Shown: positions 10,110 through 21,790 of the stretch, one piece after another
Position numbering within the stretch: position 1 is the stretch's first letter
How the letters are laid out: every line of letters starts with the position of its first letter
Assembly (NCBI GenBank): GCA_002270565.1
Contig: NQMI01000010.1
Coordinates: forward strand, 422,661-486,660
DNA length: 64,000 nucleotides
DNA from: Stenocarpella maydis
Lineage: Eukaryota; Ascomycota; Sordariomycetes; Diaporthales; Diaporthaceae
Reading direction: 5' to 3'
Notes under the pieces: model-generated
Told to the model about the DNA's origin: nothing
What the model saw: only the letters and a program-made list of their open reading frames with translations
The model's database searches: none
Translations under genes and position numbers: made by a program

Positions 10110-12482
10110 CTCGTCTCGACGGAAAGAATACCGGAAGAGAGATTGAGAAGAATAGACCAAGTCGGCCCACTTGCACGGTGCGCTAATAAGGGGGGAATGC
10201 GCCGTTGGCTAAAATCACAGCAACAGACCGAGCTCAAAAAAGAATGGAATGACGGTCTCGTGTCTTCAAGACATCACAATATGAGGTGGGCGGCTGAGGA
10301 GGTATTTGGAGAATATGTCCGCGAGGAGGCGAATTGTCTACCGAAATCCAGGGGGGCAAGAAGAACCCGACGTAGTCACATTTCACAAATGCAGCGAGCA
10401 TGAGGGAGGGATTTCGCATTTTCAGGGGACTGTCGCGACAGTAGGGTTACAAGCTGATCTCTTGCCTCCTCCAGGCCTTCAGGGCCAGGGCTTGACGGCT
10501 AGGGCTTGGAATAAAATTTATATTGGCGCACACAGTCTGTACCCACAGAATTTAATGAACCCCGAAGTGTGGCTCCAGATTTCCGCCGACGAATAGAGAG
10601 CCGGTGGCTTGGGACCTACATTGAGGAGAGGGGGTAATGATCCTTCAGGCGGACGGCATACCATCACATGTGCATGCGCAGTTTCACGAAGGAATTCTAA
10701 GGGGCTCAAGCGTCTGGGAAGTCTTTTCTTCTTTGGAGTAGAAGGTTAATTTGTGAGGATTAAATTAAGATTCCCACCGCCCCTGGGACGGAACCGAGCA
10801 AAGCAGACAGCAGAGAGAATCCTGAATACGATACGTTACCGACAAAAAGAAAGGCAGAAACGATGGCTCATCTGCCGAAGCGTGGTACACTACCAGTGCA
10901 GGTCAGAAAATCCTTTCCCGTACCGGGACGGGACTCGGGATCTGTATGCATACAAAGACAGTATAGCCCACGACACCGCTCATTAGTAACCGTTGAGCAG
11001 TTGAGCGTGCGTGGTGCTTGGGGTTCTTATTCCTGGTTCCCAATCTCAACACCTTCTACACTCAATACAGGATTGACCCAGCACCGGATGGCCGGCGAGA
11101 GACCATGATCGACACTACACTCACGGGCCCCATCGTGCCCCTGTCTTGTGCCTGTGTGCTGGGGTATGCCCCACTTAAAATGCGACATGCAGGAGGCCAG
11201 CGGCTCACTCTTGGGGAGGTTTATATCATGATGGGGCGACGAACCACCGAAAGGAGCTTATCATCCTATGCAGGCCCGCAATTAGAGGGGAGAAGCGACC
11301 TGTCAAACTTGGCCCGAGACACGTGCCGTCATGCTGCTGTACACGCGTAGGCGACCAAGAGACGTATCTTAAGGAGTCAGATCAATGCAAGTCTGCCGCA
11401 GGTATACAGCTGCAGGAGAAAATAGTTCTCTAGCATATAAATACGTATTCCGGTTTCTATTATGACTAAACACATCAAATCACAGGCGGGTTTCTGTTCT
11501 TCCGTTGTGCACGTTGAGTAGGTACTTAGCTAAGTTTAGGTCTCGAAGGTTTTGGAGCAGCTATTTGGAGACCAACCACAAAGAGTATTCCATATGTTGT
11601 CTCCACAACAACCAGGGGGAATCCTCGAGATGAGGATTATGATGTCGGGAGGTCCTGGGAATCTCTGCAATCCCAGTAGAATACTCGGAGAACTTTTTCG
11701 TAACATGGTAGTCTTGACTTGGCACACTTGCAGATCGGCCCCAGTATCTACAAGGTTATCTATAACCTCCCTTCTCACCAAGCTAAACATGATGTAAACC
11801 TGCAGTTTGGACCTCACCCAAGCCCGGGCCAGACGTCTTCAAATTGTGACAGGTGCCGGGATGTTGTCGGATTCTGCGCTCGGCTATTAGTGTGTTGATG
11901 GGGCCGGCCACACGCGGCAGATTTCCGCAGCCAGACCTAAGTGTTGTGAGGACTATACGTACCTTTTAGGATAGCATTTCCTTCACCCGGTGTGCCCGGC
12001 TCACAGCTGCCGGTTCTCCCTCAGCCGACGGGAGGCAGTCGGCAGCAGCCTATTCGCCGAAGTCGGGTGGAACCCAGCAGGGGCGAGGAAATTTGGGGAG
12101 GGCGCGATGTTATATGGGTCAGTGATCAGCCGCTAAAGGGCCACTGCAACATCAAATGCCAGAAATGTTATTCGCGCAGCACCAAAAATGAATTTGTGGG
12201 GGNNNNNNNNNNNNNNNNNNNNNNGGGGGGGGGGCGGCTCAATGATTGAACGAGGGATGGATACCTCCTCTCGGAGCGCATCAGGGAGTACATCAGCAAG
12301 TCGATCAGCCAAGCATAAATAAACCCGTAACATCGGAATGCTACTTGCCTATGTCAAGAGGCGCCTCATCCCAGTCATCTTGACGAACGACACGTCGAGT
12401 TGGCAGACGGCAAAATACCGTAGGCCCTGAAACTTGGCTGAACCAAGGCGAGGCTCGGCCTCCGCTGCGCCATCATTCCAGA
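10110..12482. other. Intergenic region between SAT4-family and P450 genes
   Basis: Mixed-composition sequence of about 2.4 kb with only short unrelated open frames. A TATAAATA box is visible at about 11436, but no convincing gene follows it. A minus-strand frame at 11536-11817 has a short ankyrin-like phrase (NLVDTGADLQV), too little to call. The stretch contains an assembly gap. Confidence 0.5.
12203..12224. other. Assembly gap (22 N) bordered by G homopolymers
   Basis: Twenty-two N bases are flanked by runs of G on both sides. The gap probably reflects a G-homopolymer that defeated sequencing, and its true length is unknown. It lies about 260 bp upstream of the P450 start, possibly inside that promoter. 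Confidence 0.95.
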
Positions 12483-14165
12483 ATGCTTTCGATCCTGCGG
12501 GTGGTGGGAGGCCTGATCCTCCTCGGCATCGCACATGCCATCGGCAGCTTCGTCTATCAAATTGTATACTACCGCTTCTTCCATCCTCTCTCCAAGTATC
12601 CGGGTCCATTCTGGGGGTCAGTTACCCGCTTATGGATCACCTACCACAACATCAAGGGTGATGAGCCTGAGACCTTTCAGGCGTTGCACCGCAAATATGG
12701 TATGTTGACGTGCTCTCATCATGTATGAGTGTCAAACGCGTATCTCTGCAGCCGGCGTGCGTCAACTCACACTCGGCAACCAGGCCCCGTCATCCGCATC
12801 ACCCCCGTGATGCTGCTGGTCAGCGACGCGACCAAGCTGCCCGTCATCTACAGCCGCCAGGCCAACAAGTCCAGGCACTACATCACGGGCAGCTTCGGCA
12901 AGACCGAGTCGCTCTTCAACATGCAGGACTCCAAGACTCACGCGCACTTCCGCAAGATCGCCGCCTCGCCCTACAGCTTCACCAACATCAGGAAGATGGA
13001 GCCCCTGATCGACGCGCGCATCGCGGAGTGGGTTGAGCGCCTCGGCGAGCTCTTTGTCGAGCGCGAGCCGGGCGCCAGGTTCGACTTTGCCCCTTGGGCC
13101 GTCTACATGGCTTACGACGTCATCTCCGAGGTTGGCTTTGGCGAGCCGTTCGGCTTCATCCAGCAGGGCAAAGACGTCGGTGGTCTGATTCAGGGCTTCC
13201 ACGACGGACTCACCCCTTTCGGTATCATGGCTAGGCTTTACCCCATGACGAACTGGATCAAGAGCACTTTCCTTGGCAAACACTTCGTCGCCACGCCCGA
13301 GCAGGATTCTGGAATCGGGACGTTGATGCGCTTCCGGGACAAGCTTATTGACCAGCGGTTCAAGGAGATCGAGGCGGGCACCAACGTCCGCTTCGACCTC
13401 CTACAGACGTGAGTAAGAGGAATATGTGGATCTCACCCAACTTGCTAACACTCATTCAGATTTATAGAGGCCCGTGATGAGGATGGCAGGCCACTTGATC
13501 TGGACTACATCAAGGCCGAGATCCTCCTCGTGCTCCTCGCCGGCGCAGACACAACAGGCACCGCCTTCCAGGCCATGATTGTCTATATCCTCTCAACCCC
13601 CTCCGTCTACTCCAAGCTCATAGAAGAGCTCGACGCCGCCACCGAGGCCGGCAAGATCAGCCCCCCTGGCAGCATCCCACAGTACGACGACATCGTGGCC
13701 CACTGCCCATACTATCTCGCTTGCGTGCGCGAGTCGATGCGCCTGACTCCCTCGGCCCCCAACATCTTCCCCCGCGTCGCCGGCCCGGGCGGCGTCGACC
13801 TGGGCGAGGGCAGGTTCGCGCCCGAGGGCACGGAGCTCACGTGCAACCCCTGGCTCGTGCACCGCGATCAGGGCCTGTACGGCGACGACGCCGGCGAGTT
13901 CCGCCCGGAGAGGTGGCTCGAGGACCCGGAGAGGGCCAGGGACTTCCTCAAGTACAACATGGCCTTTGGGTACGGCGCCCGCGTGTGCCTGGGCAGGGAG
14001 ATCGCCAACATGGAGCTGTACAAGGCGCCGCTGCAGTTCTTCAGGACGTACAGGCCCGAGATTGCGAACAAGGAGGCTCCCGGTCGCTATGTGATCAAGG
14101 GTGGTGTGAGCTACTTTGAGGATATGTGGCTTAGTATTACCAGGAGGACTGCGGTCAAGGCTTGA
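12483..14165 (+). CDS. Cytochrome P450 monooxygenase
   Basis: Three exons (12483-12699, 12784-13408, 13460-14165) give 515 residues. An N-terminal hydrophobic anchor (about residues 3-30) should hold it in the endoplasmic reticulum membrane. It is followed by a Pro-rich hinge with YPGPFWG. The I-helix oxygen-binding motif AGADTT is at 308-313, the ExxR pair at E372/R375, and the haem loop FGYGARVCLG at 450-459 with Cys457 as thiolate ligand. Length and all key residues are intact. The pattern resembles the pisatin-demethylase/benzoate-hydroxylase-like P450s of moulds, which oxidise aromatic or isoprenoid substrates, but the substrate cannot be read from sequence. It is neighboured by a hydrolase gene in opposite orientation whose stop is 171 bp away (convergent). 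No other secondary-metabolite core gene is seen, so a biosynthetic cluster is not supported. Confidence 0.93.
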
Positions 14166-14336
14166 GAGGAGAGAGGATGGGCGGGGTCGCGTATATACAT
14201 GCTTTATATGGGCGGTCCATATAGGTGCCCTCATCTAATTTGTACATCAGAAACAAGCGGGAGCCACCCATATCACGCTCTTCGCGTCAGCATATCTCCG
14301 TCGTATCCATAAAACTCCGATGGCTGCCTTTTACTA

Positions 14337-15398
14337 TTAACTCTGGGCTGTTTGCATGTACAAAACTTGCCTCAAAAAATGCAGCACGTCTCCCAACATA
14401 TCGCCGGAATACCAATGTCCGAGGTCATCGTACTCCTTCCAACAAACCCCCGCTCCAATCGCACACAGGACCTCGGAAGCTCTCCTTCCAAGCTTCAGGC
14501 TGACTTTCTCATCTCGCGCGCCGTGACCCAAAAATACAGGGATCCTTTGGAAAGGTAGTGTTTCTGTTGCCAACTGAATTGCCGGCAAGTCCAACTCCTC
14601 CCTCAGCCAGCCCACTGCTCTCTGTGCCGGGCTGCTAAGCTCTTTATCCCTCGTCCCTTCACCACCATATCCACCGCCCGCAAATGGATCGAAGCCAAGC
14701 TCTCCATTTCTACGCAGCTCATCCTCTCCGCCCTGAATCTCCCGCATTAATCTTTCCGCAAAGGGCAGCCAGCCGCACATCCCGATAACAGCACCCAAGT
14801 CCTCTCCTCCCCACAGCAACAGTGCCACCAGAGACGCCGCACATCCCTGGCTAAGCCCACCGAAAACAACATTCTTCGCGCCCCCGGGGACAATGGCAAT
14901 TTCGGTACGGAGAAGGTTATGCAGGTATTCTGTTGTCTCGTGCAAGCCTTGGGTCTGCAGCCCCTCCCATTCCGTCGCCGGCGGGTCGAGCTTCCAGTTG
15001 TCGAACCACTGGTGTGTGCGTGCGCGCCTGTATATCGCGGCACGGCGCCGGGGGGCGGTAGGGAATACGAAACGAGCGTGCGGGAATGCTGTCTGTAGTG
15101 TCACCGGGGGTCCTGTGGTCTGCCCGTTGCCCGCAGGCCCACCGGCTGAGCACTCGTGCTTGCTGCACTCTCGCGAGGCCGGGGTACGATCCTCCACACG
15201 AGCCCCGAGGAGTTCGGTTCCGAACTTCTCTGCCCATGAGCCCCGTCCGTGAAGCAAGATGAAGGTCTGCCGATGCGGCAGCTCCAACGACTCGAAGATG
15301 AGTGAGTCCGGGTTTTCCATGATTCCCGTCCAAATATAGTATTTCACGGGTCCTTGAATTTCCTCACCTCGAGTTTCAGTGCCACGGCTCAGACTCAT
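14337..15398 (-). CDS. Phospholipase/carboxylesterase-type (acyl-protein-thioesterase-like) alpha/beta hydrolase
   Basis: Single-exon frame of 353 codons from the ATG at 15398. Early family sequence is FILLHGRGSWAEKFG, with the oxyanion-side HGRG. The nucleophile elbow is GGLSQGC (Ser183), the acid is in GHGARDEKV (Asp296) and the base is in DLGHWYS (His328), so the catalytic triad is complete. These enzymes cleave ester or thioester bonds in the cytosol, and in fungi many paralogues have unknown substrates. The first 26 residues do not look like family sequence. An internal ATG at 15320 (MENPDSLIFE) matches the usual start better and may be the real one. A roughly 35-residue insertion rich in Gly, Cys and Pro follows the HGRG motif. 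Convergent with the P450 gene. Confidence 0.85.
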   Translation of the reverse strand: MSLSRGTETRGEEIQGPVKYYIWTGIMENPDSLIFESLELPHRQTFILLHGRGSWAEKFGTELLGARVEDRTPASRECSKHECSAGGPAGNGQTTGPPVTLQTAFPHARFVFPTAPRRRAAIYRRARTHQWFDNWKLDPPATEWEGLQTQGLHETTEYLHNLLRTEIAIVPGGAKNVVFGGLSQGCAASLVALLLWGGEDLGAVIGMCGWLPFAERLMREIQGGEDELRRNGELGFDPFAGGGYGGEGTRDKELSSPAQRAVGWLREELDLPAIQLATETLPFQRIPVFLGHGARDEKVSLKLGRRASEVLCAIGAGVCWKEYDDLGHWYSGDMLGDVLHFLRQVLYMQTAQS

Positions 15399-15786
15399 CA
15401 CTGTGATGCCGGTGCCTGATGTTTAATATGCTTTAAGTTTTCTGGAGAGGGCTCCACTGTGAGCAGCGGCTGCCTGGATGAGGCCAAATTAGGCAACTGG
15501 CGGGCACTCGAAGTATTGGCCATAGCTCGGTCTACAGCCTGGAGACGAACAGGGTCTCAACGTGTATTGGGATGCTAATAGCTAATTCAACTCATGCTGT
15601 GGCATTACCGATGTGTCCTCAGACTGGCAATGTTGAATTGTGGATGTCTGTCCACACGAGCTGTGTGAGGAAGAATTGTCAGCAAATACCCGCCCGCCTT
15701 ACGAGTCTCAAAACTTGGTCGAATTTCAGTATAGGCCATAGTATAATACGATCTCATGGAACTTATATGAGCTGAGCAATAAGGCT
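15399..15786. other. Intergenic, transition to repeat DNA
   Basis: Ordinary non-coding sequence; presumably the esterase promoter at the left. Composition turns AT-rich near its right end, where the transposon block begins. Confidence 0.55.
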
Positions 15787-16020
15787 ATGTGTGGCAATAG
15801 CAGTGTGCAACAGCACACTGGTGGGCTAGCGCTACAGCCACCATACTGTAGCCAGAGGGCGTAGTTGCTTACTCAGCAACCACTACCCTCTATATAAGCC
15901 CGAGATAGCTAGCGGGCTACGCCCACTACACCCACTACTCATATATAGAGAATTTTAACCATAACCCCCAATTGTATTGCAATATGTGACCCAGCCAATA
16001 CTGATCAGTAGTTGCAAGGG
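15787..16020. repeat. LTR-like sequence at the left edge of the transposon block
   Basis: Begins TGTGTGGCAATAG and contains a perfect 8-bp-stem hairpin (15801-15820, loop AACA), a second imperfect hairpin directly after it, and a TATA box (CTATATAAGCCC) at about 15890. This order (TG start, TATA box, gag remnant downstream) fits a 5' LTR of the Ty3/gypsy element whose gag follows. I did not find a matching copy at the other end and its right boundary is not clear, so this remains tentative. Confidence 0.35.
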
Positions 16021-16379
16021 CAACCACAGATTAGCAAGGTTAAAGAGATAGTTCATTACTACTATAATAGTGGCTGTGCTAACGGTACTGATAATAATCG
16101 TTTCTTAAGGACGCGCCAGCTGGTTCAATGATATCATCACTACCTATTGTGATGTGGAGAGGCATCTATATGCGGCACGCTATAGTCCTTCTTTATCGAA
16201 CGCGCGTCTATCACGCCCTAAGTAGTGTTGGAAAGCAACTGCGGAACGCGCTAGCTATACAATGTTATTGACTTACGGCTATTCTTAAAGATAACACTGA
16301 AGATATTACCACTTCAATATATATCGGCAACAGTCTAGCAACTCCCTTGGTAACGGCTACTCCAACTGAGGTTAACTCT

Positions 16380-18300
16380 ATCAGCCGGTATATCTTCACT
16401 ACCCCCTGCTAATAAGCTTACCCCTATATACTTATTACCCCTTGTTACCATTTGTTTGACCCCTACTCTGCCCCAGTACATCCCTATTATCACCCATATA
16501 ATCTATATATTATGATAGCGAACCCTTATGATGAGGATAATACCCCTATTCCATCAGCATTAATAATTATACTAATAGGCGCTACTAGTCTTAACCCTCT
16601 TAACGTATGGGATATAATTAAGAATATATTATTTAAAGAGTCTACTATAAAGATGAATCTTAACCCCAGTTTATAGGGAGTAGATGCAGACCCAAAAGCT
16701 CTAAGTAACCTAAAAGCATACATACTTCTCCTTAATACCTATGTATAATGTTGCCACTAAGCATATACAAGGCTTACTGCTTATAAGCTCTATATTAACT
16801 TTAAAGATAACTTTATAGGATAGATGGAGCTAATATTTAGAGCAGTCCACCGTGATATTCTTATTGCCCTTAAGAAGATACTACTAAGCAAGGGGATATA
16901 CATCCAGCTCAACGATAATATAAAGGCCTTCGTGGAACTATTGGAGTTAGAATCCCTGCTAAGGGCCCTAGCATCTATATAATACTAGCACTAATAGATA
17001 ATTTAATTAAATAGATATTGTAACTACATCCTTTTTAATAATAGTAAATCATTTAAGGGATATATACTAGTACTGAGCGGTAACTAGGGAATAGGCCCAA
17101 GTACTTAGGGACCCGTATAGCAACCCACTGCCCTAGACATACCCGAACCTCTGCTACCATCCCAGCAGCCACATGGTGTCTATACCTTTGAGACCTCCGA
17201 TAGCTATAAGTTATTAGCTAAGTGGGAAGAATTCTGAGTGTCCTATAAGAAGTATGCAATAATCCCTCTAGTACTGCTAAGTAGTATACTATTGGAGAAA
17301 GGGATATCCGCTAACCTAGCTAAATACTACTCAAATAACGAGAAGTTTACCAGAGCAACGGATAAAGTGCTTGATAATAAGATTTATCTCTTTTATAATA
17401 TCTATAAGAACAACTACCTATATCCTACCTACTTCCAGGTAGCATTACCCATAATATTAAAGGGTAAGGCTAAGGACTTTTATATCCAGTTAATTATAGA
17501 TAGAGATACCTTCACTATAGCATATGCCAAACTTAAGTAATAATTTAATATAGACAGCAGACAACAAGTATATTTAACCGCATAGAATACCACTACTTTT
17601 ACATTAATATAGCAAAGGAATAAGGATAAAACCCCATTAGAAATAATAGAGATTCTAATTAAAAACATAAAGTAATATACCAGAATACTTAGCTATAAAG
17701 GAGCACTTAAAGATAAACCATTGCGTGACAACCTCATACATGCAATACGTGGTATACCCGAGTTCTACTACATTAAGGTAACAGCCCCGGCTACTGCTAA
17801 CAAAGCATATAACATGCTCCATTATTATGCTGCATTATTAGGACCTTAGCGCCCCTCCCGGCAATACACTATAAAGTAAGGTAATAATGATTAGCTAGAT
17901 GGCAACTATAATGATAAGGAAGACTAAGGCAACAACAAGCACTTTAACTACCCTAGTAATAACCAATTTTATTACTCTAAGCACCCCAATAATGACTAGT
18001 ACTACCTCAACCGCTGGTATAATAATGACCGGCAATGTAGGGGTAACTACTTATGAGGCTCTATATGTGGGCGATACCCCCCGGGATAAGGCAACTACCA
18101 TCCCTAAAGCAACTACCGCCCCTAGGGCAACTTCCAACCACCCCCTAGAGGGGATAACTACCCATATGGAAGGCATAAGAGAGACGACCCCCTAGATAAA
18201 AAGAGGTATTATATCTGCTAGAAGGAAGGGTGTTAGTTATTAAATCACTCTTTTAAAGAGCGCTAGAGGGCCAAGGGCATATATATATACATATATAGCA
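16380..18300 (+). pseudogene. RIP-degraded Ty3/gypsy gag relic
   Basis: Plus-strand translation gives gag-like sequence broken by many stops. The best open piece (17238-17540) contains a typical fungal gag capsid segment (ILKGKAKDFYIQL). At about 18208-18250 a zinc-knuckle-like phrase is visible (YYIC, then KEGC, then a His), as in fungal gypsy nucleocapsids. Trp and Gln codons have become TAG or TAA, and the region is strongly AT-rich. The element could not encode functional protein. Confidence 0.65.
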
Positions 18301-18664
18301 GCTTGAATAAGGAATTCTACTTATTTTTTATTAACTATAAGGGCATTAACTATAAGAGCAATAATCAAGAAAGCACTAGTATGTTTATTAGTTGTACTAA
18401 AAGCCGTGAAAACTATATATGGTTAGTAGATCAAGCCTTCCTCCATACTTTTGGCATTAATAACAATAAGGAGGACCAGGATGGTCCCAGTCCTAGGGAC
18501 ATTAATAGTAGAGGTAACCAGGACAGCCCCGGCTCCGGAGATAGCAATAGCAAGGAGGACCAGGACGACCCCGGCCCTATAACTGGCGGGAATAACGTTA
18601 ATACTAGTAATACTAAGACTGGCGAAGGAGCCAGCGGTATTAAGGAGGTCTTTATGATAGATAA
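18301..18664 (+). pseudogene. Gag/pol junction relic
   Basis: A frame open from 18303 to 18821 encodes a Gly/Asp/Asn-rich linker with repeats around NSRGNQDSPGSGDSNSKEDQDD, resembling the low-complexity linker between nucleocapsid and protease in fungal gypsy elements. The last part of the frame runs into the LTR at 18665. Whether it belongs to the outer element is inferred from orientation and distance. Confidence 0.4.
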
Positions 18665-19063
18665 TGTTCCGGGGTCTAGGGGAACCGGCATGTTTCGGAA
18701 TCCGGAGGAAAACCAGCCTTGGCATTTCCCCCCCCCCCTCCAAGACTATAAGAAGGGGCCTTCCTGCATTGCTTTTAAGAAATTTCTAGTCCTAGAGAAT
18801 CAATCTTTTTATACCCTGTGAATTTGTATCTATCAGATATATATATATATACTGTGAAACTATTTCTTATGCCCTCTTTTTCTGCCTCTCCTTTTTAGCA
18901 CCCTCTATTCCCCTTATAACTCTCCTATTGCGTCAGGGGCTCCTCTTCTTGCCTTCTATGCTCCTCTTGGGGTGGTTGCTTGATTAGGGCTCTGGCAGAA
19001 CGTGTGCCTTTTTATATATATAGAGGTTTTGTTCTCTCGCTCTCCCCTTTGGGCCTGTTTTCA
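18665..19063. repeat. Left LTR (399 bp) of an internal LTR element
   Basis: Starts TGTTCCGGGGTC and ends TGTTTTCA. It is repeated directly at 25723-26120, about 7.06 kb away. The two copies differ almost only by C/T and G/A changes, the mark of RIP. A primer-binding-site-like sequence lies one base after its end. No clear target-site duplication is seen (GATAA left versus GTATA right). Confidence 0.8.
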
Positions 19064-19064
19064 C

Positions 19065-19092
19065 TAGTATCTGCCCCATGAATTGAATATGG
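19065..19092 (+). other. Primer-binding-site-like sequence with T-arm extension
   Basis: Directly after the left LTR. The reverse strand reads like the 3' end of a tRNA: a 5-bp stem with loop TTCAATT, a 7-base acceptor strand, a discriminator A, and ACTA where ACCA is expected (a RIP-type change). The match therefore covers more than the usual 10-18 nt of a retrotransposon primer site. I could not name the tRNA. Confidence 0.5.
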
Positions 19093-21439
19093 GTTTCTTT
19101 AGCTAATAAGGTTTCTTTAGCTATTATGAAGTTCCTCGGCTTTTAGGCCTGGATTCCCTATTTTGTTTATAAGGTTATTAGCCACTTCGGGGGAGTGAAT
19201 CTCCATACTTCTAATACCATTTGATTCTGATTAGAGCTATAGCGCCCTCTCGCTCTTAATAGAGGATTTTGCTATCATATAAAGGCTAGATTTACCCTCC
19301 TGAGTTGCCCATAGTTGACCCAGTAGTAATAGGAGCAGGTATGTGCGAGGCTGGTCTGATCTCTGTATTGAGCTAACTCCATTACCTCAGCTATATCTTA
19401 GACCCCCTCCCAGCATACCTAATTCAATAGTAAAGTATAAAACCTCTAGCCTAGCTATATATTCCTGGAAAAGCTACTAAGGGATTTATATTCTTAAGCC
19501 TTAGAAATTTATTTTAATTAGATTTAATAGCATCTAATTAGAGTTCATTTCCTTAGAAGGAATATAAAGAACTAGTATTAAGAAAGTTTGGTAGATCCTA
19601 ACTGCTTATATTACCTGAAACTCTCTTGCCCTTAGATATAGCACCCAAAGGTTTAGTATGCTAATTCCCTAATATAGGTAAACTAAATATAATGGAGCCC
19701 TAGTTTAACTAATCAGGCCCCTCTTTAGTTTTCCCTTTTAAGTTATTATTATAATATCTAGTTACCCTATTAAATACTATATCCAAGATATTATCTGATA
19801 TTATATGATATTGGGTTAGGTAATAGCGGTACTAAATGTTATGTACTTCTGCAGGGAGTTGAAGAGGTTCCTGCCCTACCAACCGCTATCCTTCTGATTG
19901 GTAAGCTTGGAGCTTCTGCTATTATTAGCACCCCCCGCGGTTAGGATAGCTGGCATTAGCAGCATAAGGGTATTCCGGGTATCTATATTATCCTCTCCTA
20001 TAAGACTAGCGGTTAAGTAGCTCCCGCCTTTACCTATAGTAAGACTTCATAATACTTAATGTGACCTTCTATATTGATATCTTTTACTCTGATTATATCT
20101 AGTTATTTTTATATGTGTCTTAGTGAATTTCGGATAGTACTTATACCCTTATTTCTTCTGGATATACTTGGTATAGAGAAATATTTAATACCTTTAGATA
20201 GTACTTATATTTTGCCTCTCCTGAAGGACCTCTGGTATTGAGAAATATTTAACTTTATTATTACTGCAAGGGAGTGATTAAGACCTAATCTGTCCTATAT
20301 GCATCTCTGCAGACCCCGAATAGTACTTATGCCTTTGTTTCTCCTGGATACGCTTGTTATAGAGAAATATTTAATAATCTCAGATAGCACTTATACTTTG
20401 CCTCTTTAGTTATAGCGCTAGTGTAGAGAAACATTTGCCTCCGTTATTATAGCAAGGGATAGATTAGGACTTATATCTTCTATTTTTCTAATAGGGGATA
20501 TTTATTCTACTCCCCTATTTACTAGAGGTTCTCCCTTTAGGGGAAGGGAGTAAGATATAGATAAGGCAAGGGGGCTCTTATTAAAGAAAGGTCCACCTTA
20601 AGGATATTAGTCTCCTTAGGAACCTGCCCCCACCCTATCTAAGACCTCTAATTAGGAGCATTATGCTCCTATGCTACCTATTTAGGTGACTTCTCAGCCT
20701 ATTATACCTTTAATACCCTTTAGAAATGCTGCCCTTTAGACCTTACTATTCTTTAGCTCTTAAGAGGATATTTGTAAAGGTAGGTCTAATCAGCTTGATC
20801 CTATAGCTATAGCTTTCTATAGGGATATAGAATATTATAGCATTAAGAAGTTTGCTAGAGGCTATTTAGAATTTTTGCTTTTGAAAGGAAGGATAAGCTT
20901 ACCTTGCGTTTAGAGATATTAGTCTCTAATTACCAGCCGCCCTAAACTTAAGGGCAATATATCTCTTAGAGAATTAAAGAATAATTTCTAATGAAGAGGA
21001 GGTAGTGCTAGAAATATAGTAAGGAACTTCCATTATAATTAGGGAGGGGAAAAGTAAAATGAAGGGTGATCTAATTAGTCCAAGTAAGACTGAAAAATCA
21101 ATCAAAGCTAAGCTTAAATAAGGACCCCTAATCCCCCAGACCCCTAAAGCTAAAGCTATAGACGCTATCCTTGCTACCTCAATCAAAATGCTGATTTTAG
21201 ATATTCTTGCGCTTAGCAAGACTAATGCTATTCTGATTAGAGAGCTCCTTACTTATAGGGATAATACCTCTCTTAATAAGTAGCCTTTCGAGCTAGTCCT
21301 AGATAGGGATATGCCTTAAGCTATAGGTCTAGGACTTAGTATAATCTCTGCTTCATCTAAAATTGGATATAAGCAATACTCAAGCTCTAATTAGATGCAT
21401 ATTATTAGATATAAGGTAAATTTAATATTGTTTTAAACT

Positions 21440-21790
21440 GCTAATATAGTGAACCGTGGTTGCTATAGATCTGCCTACCTAAACGTTAGGATTACTTTAG
21501 AAAGCTATAAGATCCTCCTAGCCCTACTAGATATAGGTGCTAAGATAAATCTTCTTCCTTTATCCTATTACTGCTAGAATAAATTATCCTATACTCTACT
21601 CCAAGATATAAACTCTATAGTTTATAATGGAGCATTACTAGTACTAATTGGAGTAATTAAGGAGTGAGTATGCATTAGCTATAATAGGATAAGGGCTATT
21701 TTCTTTATTATGGATAATAAAATGCATAATACCACCTATAACATCCTTTTAGGGATGCCTTTCTTTTGGATATAAATTTAACTTTTAAGT
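21440..21790 (+). pseudogene. Retropepsin (aspartic protease) relic
   Basis: Plus-strand frames show an LLDTGA-type active-site phrase (here preceding EINLLPLSY after reading through RIP stops) and, about 80 residues later, ILLGMPFF, which matches the conserved Gly-containing flap/C-terminal motif of LTR-retrotransposon proteases. It is not functional. Confidence 0.5.

Noticed and set aside
11536..11817. Minus-strand frame with an ankyrin-like phrase
   Set aside because: Only about ten residues look ankyrin-like; no second repeat and no neighbouring exon.
12483..15398. P450 plus esterase as part of a secondary-metabolite cluster
   Set aside because: No polyketide synthase, peptide synthetase, terpene cyclase or pathway regulator in the window; the two genes are convergent, not co-directional.
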